Shown here: positions 1-8,000 of the stretch, one piece after another
How positions within the stretch are numbered: position 1 is the first letter of the stretch
Layout: each line of letters starts with the position of its first letter
Assembly: GCA_052387115.1 (NCBI GenBank)
Contig: JBQTJM010000044.1
Span: forward strand, 1-15,591
Direction: 5' to 3'
From: JACCXJ01 sp052387115
GTDB taxonomy: Bacteria > Pseudomonadota > Gammaproteobacteria > JACCXJ01
DNA: 15,591 bases
Position numbers and translations under genes: made by a program
The notes under the pieces: model-generated
What the model was told of the DNA's origin: nothing
Seen by the model: only the letters and a program-made list of their open reading frames with translations
The model's database searches: none

Positions 1-29
1 CCGCACTCAGTGCGGGGCAGCGACAGTAG

Positions 30-1097
30 GTTGAGACGCGACTCCTGGCGCCCGGTGCCACGAGGGTCCTGAGCTGGAGGCAAGAACGCGACGGCGACTG
101 GTTGCTTCACTGCCACATCTCCGAGCACGTGTCACCACTCAGACGTTTGAGTGGCACTCACGCCGCACAGGGCGTCGATCACGCGGCCCATGGTGCGTCG
201 GCTGGCATGGCCGGGATGGTTCTTGGGATCACCGTGGTTGCGGCGGATGGTGGGGCGGGAGAGCCGGAGGCGCCGGCGCCCAAGGCTCCGCGAAGGCTGA
301 CCCTCACGATGCGCTCCGGCGCCGGGAGATACGGCGATCACCCTGCGTACGGTTTTGTTCTCGGAGGCACCAGCGAGGCCTCAGCGACGGACAAGCTCTC
401 GGCTCCGGGTCCGACGCTTGCGCTTCGCCGCGGTGAGCCCGTCGAGATCGCGCTCGTCAACCAATTGGCCGAGGCGACGTCGATTCACTGGCATGGCATG
501 GAGCTGGACAGCTACTACGACGGCGTTCACGGATGGAGCGGCGCGGGATCGCGCGTCGCGCCGATGATCGAGCCTGGTCAGACGTTCACGGTTCGATTTA
601 CACCGCCTCGCGCTGGGACGTTCATGTATCACACGCACCTTCACGACGATCGACAGTTGAGCTCGGGGATGTACGGCGCGCTCGTCGTGCTCGAGCCCGA
701 CGAGGTCTTCGATCCCGTGGTCGATCATGCCGTGGTGATCGGGCGTGACGGGGTAGGGCGAGATGCCTCGGTGGTGCTCAACGGCCTGCGCGACGCGCGG
801 CTGTCCTGGAAGGCCGGCACTCGTCATCGGGTGCGGTACATCAACATCACGCCGGGCGACGTCTTCGTCGTTTCGCTGGGGACCGCGGACGCTCCGGTGG
901 AATGGCGCCCGCTCGCCAAAGACGGCGCACCGGTGCCAGCCGAGCTGAGCGCCCCTCGCAGCGCGACTCAAACGATTGCCGCCGGGGAGACGTACGACTT
1001 CGCGGTTCAGACGCCACCTGGCCGGCAAGGCCTCTGGATCAACGTGCGCACGCCAGCAGGCCGATGGCAGACGCAGGCTCGAGTGAACGTGAAATAG
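30..1097 (+). CDS. Multicopper oxidase, C-terminal part (5' end outside window)
   Basis: Cupredoxin-type multicopper oxidase, probably an exported oxidase acting on metal ions or phenolics. The start lies outside the window; the frame is open only from base 30 because of a TAG at 27-29. Read from there, a stretch resembling LLAPGATRVLSW leads into the HCHISEH motif (bases 105-125), which in this family binds type 3 and type 1 copper. A GMAGMVLGI segment follows and may hold the axial Met. After a Pro/Ala-rich linker (about bases 240-300), a second cupredoxin region carries IHWHG (483-497) and HTHLHD (630-647), the other two motifs of the trinuclear cluster. The HCH motif therefore precedes the HWHG and HTH motifs, the reverse of classical three-domain laccases. 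From memory, a group of roughly 600-700 residue multicopper oxidases in environmental bacteria has this order. The C-terminus (VNVK, TAG) looks natural. The fold is certain; the substrate is unknown and intactness cannot be judged. Confidence 0.85.
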   Translation, partial: VETRLLAPGATRVLSWRQERDGDWLLHCHISEHVSPLRRLSGTHAAQGVDHAAHGASAGMAGMVLGITVVAADGGAGEPEAPAPKAPRRLTLTMRSGAGRYGDHPAYGFVLGGTSEASATDKLSAPGPTLALRRGEPVEIALVNQLAEATSIHWHGMELDSYYDGVHGWSGAGSRVAPMIEPGQTFTVRFTPPRAGTFMYHTHLHDDRQLSSGMYGALVVLEPDEVFDPVVDHAVVIGRDGVGRDASVVLNGLRDARLSWKAGTRHRVRYINITPGDVFVVSLGTADAPVEWRPLAKDGAPVPAELSAPRSATQTIAAGETYDFAVQTPPGRQGLWINVRTPAGRWQTQARVNVK

Positions 1098-1128
1098 CCG
1101 CCAATCATGCACGCTGGACAAATCTGCC

Positions 1129-1482
1129 ATGCCCTATCCGATTCGAGAACCGCCAACTTCCACTGTGGGGATAGAGGCGTTAGTGTCCAATGCCGGTGAG
1201 GTGATCTGTCCCTTGGTTGTCAAGAAAGATGTCAGCGGTGGCTTGAGCGTAGACGTTAGCGTCAGTGGAAACGGGCCCAATGCCGGTAGAACTCCTTGCT
1301 CGCTAGTCAGCCATAATTTCACGGGTGAGTTCCTGGGGGCTGCGACGGGTAGTATCGAGCCGCCTTCAAGGTTTGTCAGCCTCAGGCTCAATGGTAACCA
1401 AACTAGACGCTTTGCCCATTACAGCGTGAAATGTTTCCTCCCCGTTCGACAAACGCTCACGAATATTACGGTATTCGATTAG
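1129..1482 (+). CDS. Small hypothetical protein, possibly truncated secreted protein
   Basis: This encodes 117 residues that I cannot assign to a named family. The middle and end (VICPLV, a lone CSL, then YSVKCFLP and an ITVFD end) resemble a group of small exported proteins that share an ICPL start, paired cysteines and a Y.V.C.LP ending. Those proteins normally carry a signal peptide, but none is visible here, and no Shine-Dalgarno sequence precedes the ATG at 1129. The frame is open only back to 1093, so the N-terminus may be lost and this may be a remnant fused behind the oxidase gene. Codon use is clearly less GC-rich than in the oxidase or purL. The next gene lies about 80 bases downstream on the same strand and shares this composition, so the two may have arrived together. 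The frame is fairly believable; the start is doubtful. Confidence 0.45.
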   Translation: MPYPIREPPTSTVGIEALVSNAGEVICPLVVKKDVSGGLSVDVSVSGNGPNAGRTPCSLVSHNFTGEFLGAATGSIEPPSRFVSLRLNGNQTRRFAHYSVKCFLPVRQTLTNITVFD

Positions 1483-1509
1483 GAACACAAGCGATACACG
1501 CCAAGCGAT

Positions 1510-1538
1510 GCCTGCAGCCTGACTTACAGGCTGCAGGC
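1510..1538 (+). other. Perfect 11-bp stem-loop upstream of the next gene
   Basis: GCCTGCAGCCT (1510-1520) pairs without mismatch with AGGCTGCAGGC (1528-1538) across a 7-base loop. No T-run follows, so it is not a typical rho-independent terminator. It ends 12 bases before the AAGGAG ribosome site of the gene at 1565. It could cap the 3' end of the upstream small gene or act as a 5'-UTR structure of the downstream gene; the sequence alone does not decide. Confidence 0.55.
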
Positions 1539-1564
1539 CTTACCGATCCAAAGGAGAAGAGCTC

Positions 1565-2287
1565 ATGAACCGTGTCGGTGCCCTCATTATCTTCAGTGCG
1601 TGCAGCGTTCTTGCACTTTCCGCCGTTGCCTACATCAAGTATGGCACCGAGGACTCGACGACTCGCTTAGTCGCTAACCCAGCCTTTATAGCGGCCAAGA
1701 GCGAAGTAACAACTCTTTCGACGAAAGTTGACAAAAGCCTGGAATACAACTCTACCAACGAGAAAATCGCCGAGCTGAGCACCAAGTTAAACCGTCTCGA
1801 TGAAAAGGTCGCTGCGCTACGCCAAGAGGCAAAGCTTTGGCTTGCAGTGCAACCGGCTGCCAGCAAAAAGGAGAGTGAGGAAGAGACCGCGCTGGGCGAT
1901 CCCCGCACCGATCCGCACGCCTTGGCCGAAGCCGAGCACCAGGAGCAGGCACGAGTACAGAGCTTGGCAAACAACTTCCAGAGCGAGTCCATGCGGAATA
2001 TCGAGTGGTCCTCCCGAGCATCGAGCGCGTTGGAGCAGGCGTTCGCATCCGATAGGGCGGTCAATGCCCAGGTGAACGACCTGCAGTGCCGCTCGCGCCA
2101 ATGCCGGGTGGAATTGACGTATCAGAGCAACACCGATATGGATAGTTTGATAAGTTGGTTGCCTCAACAGATCGGCGAGACCCTGCCCAGCATTGCAGCA
2201 CACCAAGTCAAGCAAGGCGACGGCAGTACAACCATGGTTCTATATCTGTTTGGTGAGGGCTACGAGCCGCCTCACGACGGCGGTTGA
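1565..2287 (+). CDS. Hypothetical membrane-anchored coiled-coil protein
   Basis: This is a 240-residue protein of no named family that I recognise. The start is well supported: AAGGAG at 1551-1556 sits 8 bases before the ATG. Residues 4-24 are a hydrophobic signal anchor. Residues about 45-95 (STKVDKSL...ELSTKLNRLDEKVAALRQEAK) have the heptad-like Leu/Ala spacing of a coiled coil. A charged linker follows. The C-terminal region contains CRSRQCRVELTY, a two-cysteine motif that I recall from small periplasmic-looking domains in hypothetical proteins of proteobacteria and myxobacteria, where a disulfide is likely. The natural reading is a single-pass inner-membrane protein with its coiled coil and Cys-containing domain in the periplasm. 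Codon use is less GC-rich than in the flanking core genes, suggesting transfer. The terminator-like hairpin at 2419-2440 is its probable 3' end. Confidence 0.75.
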   Translation: MNRVGALIIFSACSVLALSAVAYIKYGTEDSTTRLVANPAFIAAKSEVTTLSTKVDKSLEYNSTNEKIAELSTKLNRLDEKVAALRQEAKLWLAVQPAASKKESEEETALGDPRTDPHALAEAEHQEQARVQSLANNFQSESMRNIEWSSRASSALEQAFASDRAVNAQVNDLQCRSRQCRVELTYQSNTDMDSLISWLPQQIGETLPSIAAHQVKQGDGSTTMVLYLFGEGYEPPHDGG

Positions 2288-2418
2288 AGCCGACACACAG
2301 CGCGGAATGTGCGGAGTTGGGCCGCCGTGCTCGACAATACGTCAGTCCGCGTACGATGCTGTGAAGGGAGGGAACGGCGTCCTTGCTGAGTTCGCCGCAT
2401 CAACGCGCGTAAGGCGGT

Positions 2419-2440
2419 AAGGGCGGAAGCCGCTTTTTAA
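2419..2440 (+). terminator. Probable rho-independent terminator after the gene at 1565
   Basis: GCGG (2423-2426) and CCGC (2430-2433) form a stem around AAG. The stem can be extended outward by G-T and A-T pairs into AAGG on the left and the T-run on the right. Five Ts follow (2434-2438). An alternative longer pairing exists, GGCGGAA (2422-2428) with TTCCGCC (2447-2453). The site lies about 130 bases past the stop codon of the coiled-coil protein gene. The rest of 2288-2631 shows no gene I can support. Confidence 0.5.
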
Positions 2441-2631
2441 TTAACGTTCCGCCGTATGGCTGCCGGCCGAAGCGGCCCGTGCCCGGGTCCGGGGCGTGTC
2501 GGATGACCCACCAGGGACCGGGCGGGGCAGGCGGTCACGTTGCATGCCACGGGCATCGGTGCCAGACAGGGATCGAAACGCCCGACAAACTTGATAGGCT
2601 TGGGTGCCCCTGCGCCCGAGACCCACGACGC

Positions 2632-5600
2632 GTGACCACCCGCCCTAGCCCCGTCGCCCCCCGCTTGCAATGGTTCGACGGCGGGCCGGCCCTGTCGGCC
2701 TTTCGGTTGGAGAAGCGTCTCGCGCTGTTGCGCGAGGGCGCCGCCTGGGTGTCGGGGCTCGCGGCCCGGTGGGTGTATCTCGTGCTCATTGACGGCGAGC
2801 CGTCGGCCGCTGCGCGGGAGCGGCTGCGGGCGATCCTCGGCGCACCGTTCGAGCCCCCCAGTGGGGCGCCCACCCTGCTCGTGACACCGCGTCCCGGCAC
2901 AGTCTCGCCGTGGTCGAGCAAGGCCACGGACATCCTGCAGGGCTGTGGGCTCTGCGAGGTCCGGCGCGTCGAACGCGCGACGCTCTGGATCCTCGATACT
3001 GGGGTGCGGCCAAGCCCGGAAGCGCTGCTCGCCCTCGCCGCGCCGCTCCACGATCGGATGACCGAGGGGGTGTGGCTGGACCTCGCAGAGGCCGAGAGGA
3101 TTTTCGTCCCGGCGGAGCCGGGGCCGCTGGTGCGCGTGGCCCTCTCGCGCGAGGGGCGCGACGCCCTTGTGGTCGCGAACACGCGGCTCGGCCTCGCCCT
3201 GTCCGCGGACGAGATCGACTATCTCTTCTCGGCCTATCGGGGGCTCGGGCGCGATCCCAGCGATGCCGAGCTCATGATGTTCGCGCAGCTCAACTCCGAA
3301 CACTGCCGCCACAAGACCTTCAACGCCGACTGGACGGTGGACGGCGTGCTGCAGGAACGATCGCTCTTTGCGCGCATCCGGGAGACCCATGCCGCCCATC
3401 CGGGGCGCATCCTCTCCGCCTACCACGACAATGCCACGGTGAGCCGTGGTTACCTCGCGAACCGCTTCTTCCCGATCTCCGGGCGCTATGGCTACACGGA
3501 AGAAGAGGTCCACCTCATCGCCAAGGTCGAGACCCACAACCACCCGACGGCCATCTCGCCCCATCCGGGCGCGGCTACGGGCTCGGGCGGGGAGATCCGG
3601 GACGAGGGCGCGACCGGCCGCGGCGCCAAGCCCAAGGCCGCGCTGGTCGGGTTCTCGGTCTCTAACCTGCGGATCCCGAGTTTCGTCCAGCCCTGGGAAG
3701 AGGACCACGGGCGGCCGGGGCGCATGGCCTCGGCACTCCAGATCATGCTGGAGGCGCCGCTCGGCGCCGCGGGCTACAACAACGAATTCGGGCGCCCGGC
3801 GCTCGCCGGGTATTTCCGCAGCTTCGAGCTGGCGCTGCCCGGCGAGCCCCACATCCGGGGCTACCACAAGCCGGTCATGCTAGCGGGCGGCCTCGGTAAC
3901 ATCCGCCCGGGCCATACCCACAAGCGACCGGTCCCTCCGGGGTCTGTGATCGTGGTGCTCGGGGGGCCGGCGATGCGCATCGGGCTCGGCGGCGGGGCGG
4001 CCTCGTCGATGAGCGCCGGCACGGGCGACGAGGGGCTGGACTTCGCCTCGGTGCAGCGCGACAACGCCGAGATCGAACGCCGTTGCCAGGAGGTCCTGGA
4101 CGCCTGTTGGGCCCTGGGCGAGGACAACCCGATCCTGTCGATCCATGATGTGGGCGCCGGCGGCCTCTCGAACGCCGTGCCCGAGCTATTGCAGGACAGC
4201 GAGCTCGGCGGCCGTCTCGAGCTACGCGCTATCCCAAGCGCCGATCCCGGCCTGTCGCCGCTGGAGATCTGGTGCAACGAGGCCCAGGAGCGCTATGTCC
4301 TGGCGCTCTCGCCCGGATCGCTCGAGCGCTTCGCCGCGATCTGCGCCCGAGAGCGCTGCCCGCATGCCCCGATCGGCGAGGCGACGGCCGAGCGCCGATT
4401 GGTCGTGCTCGACCGTGAATCCAACACCCAGAGTAGCGATCGCGAGGCCATCGCGCTACCCATGGACGTCCTGTTCGGACGACCCCCCAGGCTCCGCAAG
4501 GCGGCGACACGCGAGCGCAAGACGCCACCAGTACTCGATACCTCGCGCCTCTCCATCGAGGCGGCCGTCGAGCGGTTGCTGCGGCTACCCGCGATCGCGG
4601 ACAAGCGCTTTCTGATCACCATCGGTGATCGCAGCGTCTCGGGGCTCGTGTGCCGCGATCAGATGGTCGGCCCCTGGCAGCAAGCCGTGGCCGACTGCGC
4701 GGTTACCGCGTGCTCGTTCCGGGGCTACACCGGTGAGTGTATGGCGATCGGCGAGCGCGCCCCGATCGCGCTCATCGATGCCCCCGCCTCGGCGCGCATG
4801 GCGGTGGGCGAGGCCCTGACCAATCTCACGGCTGCCCGCATCTTGAAGCTCGACGATGTGCTGCTGTCCGCGAACTGGATGGCGGCGGCGGGCGATGCCG
4901 CGGAGGACGCCCGGCTCTTCGATGCCGTAGAGGCCGCGACGGCGCTCTGTATCGCACTCGGGATCGCCATCCCGGTCGGCAAGGACTCGCTCTCGATGGG
5001 CACCGTATGGCTGGAAAAAGATGCCGAAAAGGTGGTGACGGCGCCGCTCACCTTGGTCGTCTCGGCCTTCGCCCCGACCGCCGATGTGCGCCGGTCGCTT
5101 ACCCCCGAGCTGGCGCACGAGCCGGATACCGTGCTGGTCCTGATCGATCTCGGACGCGGCCGGAACAGGCTCGGGGGATCGTCGCTCGCGCAGGTCTATG
5201 GACAGCTCGGCGACGAGCCGCCCGATCTCGACCATCCCGAGGACCTACGATCCTTCTTCGGCGTCGTCCAGCTCTTGAACGAGGTGGGCCTCGTCCTCGC
5301 CTACCACGACCGTTCGGACGGCGGGCTCTTCGTCACCCTCATGGAGATGGCGCTTTCGGCTCGGACCGGCCTCTCTGTGAACCTGGGGGAGCTGGGTCTG
5401 GACCCGCTCGCCGCGCTCTTTTCCGAGGAGCTGGGCGCGGTGCTAGAGGTGCGCCGCGATGATGTCCCGGCGGTGCTTCAGACCTTCTTGGCCGAAGGCG
5501 TCATCGGCAGCCACGTCCACGTCATAGGAGAACCCATCCCCGAGCCGAGGCTCCGGCTGTGGCACGGGGGGCGCGACCTCCCGGGCTTCGCGCTCTCGGA

Positions 5601-6546
5601 TCTCCAGCGCGCCTGGTCGGAATTGAGCCATCGCATGCAGTCGATGCGGGACCATCCGGGCTGCGCCGAAGAGGAATACCGGGGCCTCATGGATGTTAAC
5701 GATCCGGGGCTGTCAGTGATGCCGTGTTTCGACCCTCGCGAGGGCGCACCGGCCCTGGCGGGCCTGGCACGCCCGGCCGTCGCGATCCTCCGCGAGCAGG
5801 GCGTGAACGGTCATATCGAGATGGCCGCGGCCTTCGAGCGCGCCGGTTTCGAGTCGGTGGACGTACACCTGAGCGATGTCATCGAGGGCCGCGTCGATCT
5901 CTCGGTCTTTCGTGGGCTCGCCGCCTGCGGCGGGTTCTCCTACGGCGATGTGCTCGGGGCCGGCAGCGGCTGGGCCAAGTCCATCCTCTACAACGAGCGT
6001 GCCCGAGAGGCGTTCGCGCGCTTCCTGGGGCGCACGGACGCCTTCGTCCTCGGTGTCTGCAACGGCTGCCAGATGCTCTCGCAGTTGACCGAGATGATCC
6101 CCGGTGCCTCGGGCTGGCCGCGCTTCGCCCGCAACACGTCGGAGCAGTTCGAGGCGCGCCTCGTCATGGTCGAGATCCTCCCGTCGGCGTCGGTATTATT
6201 CTCGGAAATGGCGGGGTCGAAGCTCCCCATCGTCGTTGCCCACGGCGAGGGCCGTGCGGAGTTCTCCGATCCACGGGGCGCCGAGGCGGCCCTCGAGCAT
6301 CGTCTCGTGACGATCCGCTACCTCGATCACCACGGCCGGCCCACGGATACCTATCCCCGGAACCCCAACGGCTCGCCGCTCGGAATCACAGGCCTGACCA
6401 ATGCCGATGGCCGGGTGACGATCCTGATGCCCCACCCCGAGCGCTGCTTCCTGCACCGACAATACTCCTGGCTGCCCCGCGACTGGCGGCACGAGGACGG
6501 CCCCTGGTTCCGTCTCTTCCAGAACGCCCGGCGGTGGGTGGGGTAG
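2632..6546 (+). CDS. purL: Phosphoribosylformylglycinamidine (FGAM) synthase, single-chain form
   Basis: This cytosolic enzyme of de novo purine synthesis converts FGAR, glutamine and ATP to FGAM. I chose the GTG at 2632 (1,304 residues). It places the family's N-terminal PALSAFRLEKRL segment near the start, and the catalytic residues fall a few positions from where they lie in the ~1,295-residue E. coli enzyme. The upstream ATG at 2479 would add 51 residues with no family character. No strong ribosome site is seen before 2632. In order: N-terminal PurS-like domain; linker with QLNSEHCRHK (about 218-227); first synthetase half with VETHNHPTAISPHPGAATGSGG (about 298-320) and SIHDVGAGGLSN; second half with DRSVSGLVCRDQMVGPWQ and VGKDSLSMG; and a class I glutaminase with GVCNGCQM (nucleophile Cys1143) and MPHPER (His1268, Glu1270). 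All expected motifs are present, so it should be active. It stands alone, without other pur genes nearby. Confidence 0.97.
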   Translation: MTTRPSPVAPRLQWFDGGPALSAFRLEKRLALLREGAAWVSGLAARWVYLVLIDGEPSAAARERLRAILGAPFEPPSGAPTLLVTPRPGTVSPWSSKATDILQGCGLCEVRRVERATLWILDTGVRPSPEALLALAAPLHDRMTEGVWLDLAEAERIFVPAEPGPLVRVALSREGRDALVVANTRLGLALSADEIDYLFSAYRGLGRDPSDAELMMFAQLNSEHCRHKTFNADWTVDGVLQERSLFARIRETHAAHPGRILSAYHDNATVSRGYLANRFFPISGRYGYTEEEVHLIAKVETHNHPTAISPHPGAATGSGGEIRDEGATGRGAKPKAALVGFSVSNLRIPSFVQPWEEDHGRPGRMASALQIMLEAPLGAAGYNNEFGRPALAGYFRSFELALPGEPHIRGYHKPVMLAGGLGNIRPGHTHKRPVPPGSVIVVLGGPAMRIGLGGGAASSMSAGTGDEGLDFASVQRDNAEIERRCQEVLDACWALGEDNPILSIHDVGAGGLSNAVPELLQDSELGGRLELRAIPSADPGLSPLEIWCNEAQERYVLALSPGSLERFAAICARERCPHAPIGEATAERRLVVLDRESNTQSSDREAIALPMDVLFGRPPRLRKAATRERKTPPVLDTSRLSIEAAVERLLRLPAIADKRFLITIGDRSVSGLVCRDQMVGPWQQAVADCAVTACSFRGYTGECMAIGERAPIALIDAPASARMAVGEALTNLTAARILKLDDVLLSANWMAAAGDAAEDARLFDAVEAATALCIALGIAIPVGKDSLSMGTVWLEKDAEKVVTAPLTLVVSAFAPTADVRRSLTPELAHEPDTVLVLIDLGRGRNRLGGSSLAQVYGQLGDEPPDLDHPEDLRSFFGVVQLLNEVGLVLAYHDRSDGGLFVTLMEMALSARTGLSVNLGELGLDPLAALFSEELGAVLEVRRDDVPAVLQTFLAEGVIGSHVHVIGEPIPEPRLRLWHGGRDLPGFALSDLQRAWSELSHRMQSMRDHPGCAEEEYRGLMDVNDPGLSVMPCFDPREGAPALAGLARPAVAILREQGVNGHIEMAAAFERAGFESVDVHLSDVIEGRVDLSVFRGLAACGGFSYGDVLGAGSGWAKSILYNERAREAFARFLGRTDAFVLGVCNGCQMLSQLTEMIPGASGWPRFARNTSEQFEARLVMVEILPSASVLFSEMAGSKLPIVVAHGEGRAEFSDPRGAEAALEHRLVTIRYLDHHGRPTDTYPRNPNGSPLGITGLTNADGRVTILMPHPERCFLHRQYSWLPRDWRHEDGPWFRLFQNARRWVG

Positions 6547-6718
6547 AGCGCAGGTTCGGGGAGCACCGTGGCGGCAAGGATCGGCGTGCCGGAAGCAGAA
6601 ACACATAATATGGCACGCGACCGCGTAGGTTCTCTTGTAGCCAACGGTATGCCGGACGACTTCGACAGATCTGGACGTGGTCGCAGCCTGGATGGCGAAG
6701 CAACGATTTAACGACGGG

Positions 6719-6745
6719 TGTCGATTTGAGATCCCGTCAAACGAC
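6719..6745 (+). promoter_or_regulatory. Candidate ECF42-like promoter for the DGPF gene
   Basis: TGTCGA (6719-6724) is followed after 17 bases by CGAC (6742-6745). As I recall from published work on ECF42 sigma factors, whose targets are DGPF/YCII genes, the consensus is TGTCGA at -35 and CG(A/T)C at -10. Here the pair lies directly upstream of a DGPF-type gene. Transcription would begin near 6752, about 35 bases before the ATG at 6789, which also argues against the longer TTG start at 6726. No sigma factor gene lies in the window, so the regulator would have to be elsewhere. Confidence 0.5.
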
Positions 6746-6788
6746 TATTGAGTACCCGGAACCCCTGACCACCGACCTGGAGCATGCA

Positions 6789-7160
6789 ATGAAGTACCTG
6801 TGCCTGGCCTACGAGGAAGAAAAGAAGCTCAACGCCCTGTCCCAGAGTGAGTGGGACGCCCTCAGGAGCGAGACTCTGGCCTATGTCGAGGCCCTGCGGA
6901 AGAGCGGTCACTTGATCGTCACGCACGCACTCCAAAGCGTTCAGACCGCCACCACCGTGCGGGTTCGAAGCGGCAAGCAGTCGGTGACCGACGGCCCCTT
7001 CGCCGAGACCAAGGAGCAGCTGGGCGGGTTCTTCCTGATCGACGCCAGGGACCTGAACGAGGCCATCCAGGTAGCGTCGCGGTGGCCGTCGGCGCGCCTC
7101 GGGAGTATCGAGGTGCGGCCGATCGAGGAACAGCTCAGGCAGGACAGCCGCTACGGGTAA
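6789..7160 (+). CDS. YciI-like (YCII-related) DGPF-domain protein
   Basis: This 123-residue protein is of the YCII-related type often called the DGPF family. It is recognised by the opening MKYLCLAYEEE and the diagnostic VTDGPFAETKEQLGGFFLI segment. The fold is a small dimeric ferredoxin-like barrel. A biochemical role is not established for this branch, although members are typically encoded beside ECF sigma factors and are thought to be part of their regulon. The ATG at 6789 has GGAG at 6779-6782, 6 bases upstream. A TTG at 6726 in the same frame would add 21 residues unlike the family and would lie within the proposed promoter. The DUF899 gene follows after 74 bases on the same strand and belongs to the same kind of accessory cluster. 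Confidence 0.9.
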   Translation: MKYLCLAYEEEKKLNALSQSEWDALRSETLAYVEALRKSGHLIVTHALQSVQTATTVRVRSGKQSVTDGPFAETKEQLGGFFLIDARDLNEAIQVASRWPSARLGSIEVRPIEEQLRQDSRYG

Positions 7161-7234
7161 GCACAACGTGCGGAAGAAATAGCGGCGGCAAGTCGTCCTG
7201 ACCGCAACAACGCCGCACCTTAAGAGAGATCACC

Positions 7235-7966
7235 ATGACCGAAACGAATGTTCCACATCCAAAATTCGTGTCGCGCGACGAATGGCTCGCTGCGCGCAAA
7301 CAGCTCCTTGCGAAAGAGAAAGAGCACACCCGTCACCTGGACGAAGTCAATGCGGAACGTCGCAGGCTGCCGATGGTGCGCCTCGACAAGGAATACGTAT
7401 TCGAGCGCGCCGGCGGTATGGCGCGGCTGCTCGACTTGTTCGAGGGGCGCCGTCAACTCATCGTCTACCACTTTATGTTCGACCCGAAATGGGACAAGGG
7501 CTGCCCGGGCTGCACGGGTTTCGTGGATGCGCTGGGTGATCTGTCGATGCTGCAGGCCCGCGACACGACATTCGTGCTGGTCTCCCGCGCGCCGCTGGCC
7601 AAGCTCGACGCGTACCAGGCACAGAAGGGCTGGAACCTGCCGTGGCTTTCGTCTTATGGCAGTCCTTTCAACTACGACTTCCACGTGACCCTGGACGAAT
7701 CCGTCGCCCCTCTCGAGTATAACTACCGGGACAAGGCGGAGCTTGAGCAGCGGACGCACGAGACCTATTTCGCGTCAGGCGAATCACACGGCCTGAGCGT
7801 CTTCTTCCGGGTCAACGACGACATCTTCCACAGCTATTCGACCTACGCCCGAGGTTGCGAAGGACTCACCGACGCTTACAGCCTGCTCGACAGGACCCCG
7901 TACGGCCGGCAGGAGGACTTCGAGGATTCGCCGCCCGGGTGGCCGCAGAGGCCAACCTACGGCTAA
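7235..7966 (+). CDS. DUF899 family thioredoxin-like protein
   Basis: This 243-residue protein matches DUF899 along its whole length. The signs are the N-terminal VSRDEWLAARKQLLAKEKE, the LIVYHFMFDPKWDKGCPGC segment with a CxxC pair, VSRAPLAKLDAYQ, the SYGSPFNYDFHVT segment, and the near-terminal FHSYSTYARG. DUF899 proteins have a thioredoxin-like fold and are presumed cytosolic redox proteins. Their substrate is unknown; the CPGC pair sits where peroxiredoxin or thioredoxin relatives have their redox cysteines. The start ATG is preceded by AGAGAGAT. The gene lies between the DGPF gene and a broken SRPBCC gene, a typical grouping of ECF-associated accessory families. The protein looks complete and undamaged. 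Confidence 0.93.
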   Translation: MTETNVPHPKFVSRDEWLAARKQLLAKEKEHTRHLDEVNAERRRLPMVRLDKEYVFERAGGMARLLDLFEGRRQLIVYHFMFDPKWDKGCPGCTGFVDALGDLSMLQARDTTFVLVSRAPLAKLDAYQAQKGWNLPWLSSYGSPFNYDFHVTLDESVAPLEYNYRDKAELEQRTHETYFASGESHGLSVFFRVNDDIFHSYSTYARGCEGLTDAYSLLDRTPYGRQEDFEDSPPGWPQRPTYG

Positions 7967-8000
7967 GAATTCCGTACTCAACAGCGCATCGAAGAGATCC

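Noticed and set aside
2479..2631. Longer N-terminus for PurL from the ATG at 2479
   Set aside because: The 51 extra residues have no family similarity, and catalytic residue numbering agrees with a start at 2632.
2437..3867. Long minus-strand open frame (476 codons) opposite the start of purL
   Set aside because: Composition is Arg/Gly/Pro-rich as expected from the antisense of a GC-rich gene, and purL on the other strand is unambiguous.
6611..6712. A 33-codon frame between purL and the DGPF gene
   Set aside because: There is no ribosome site and no family character; it lies just upstream of the proposed promoter.
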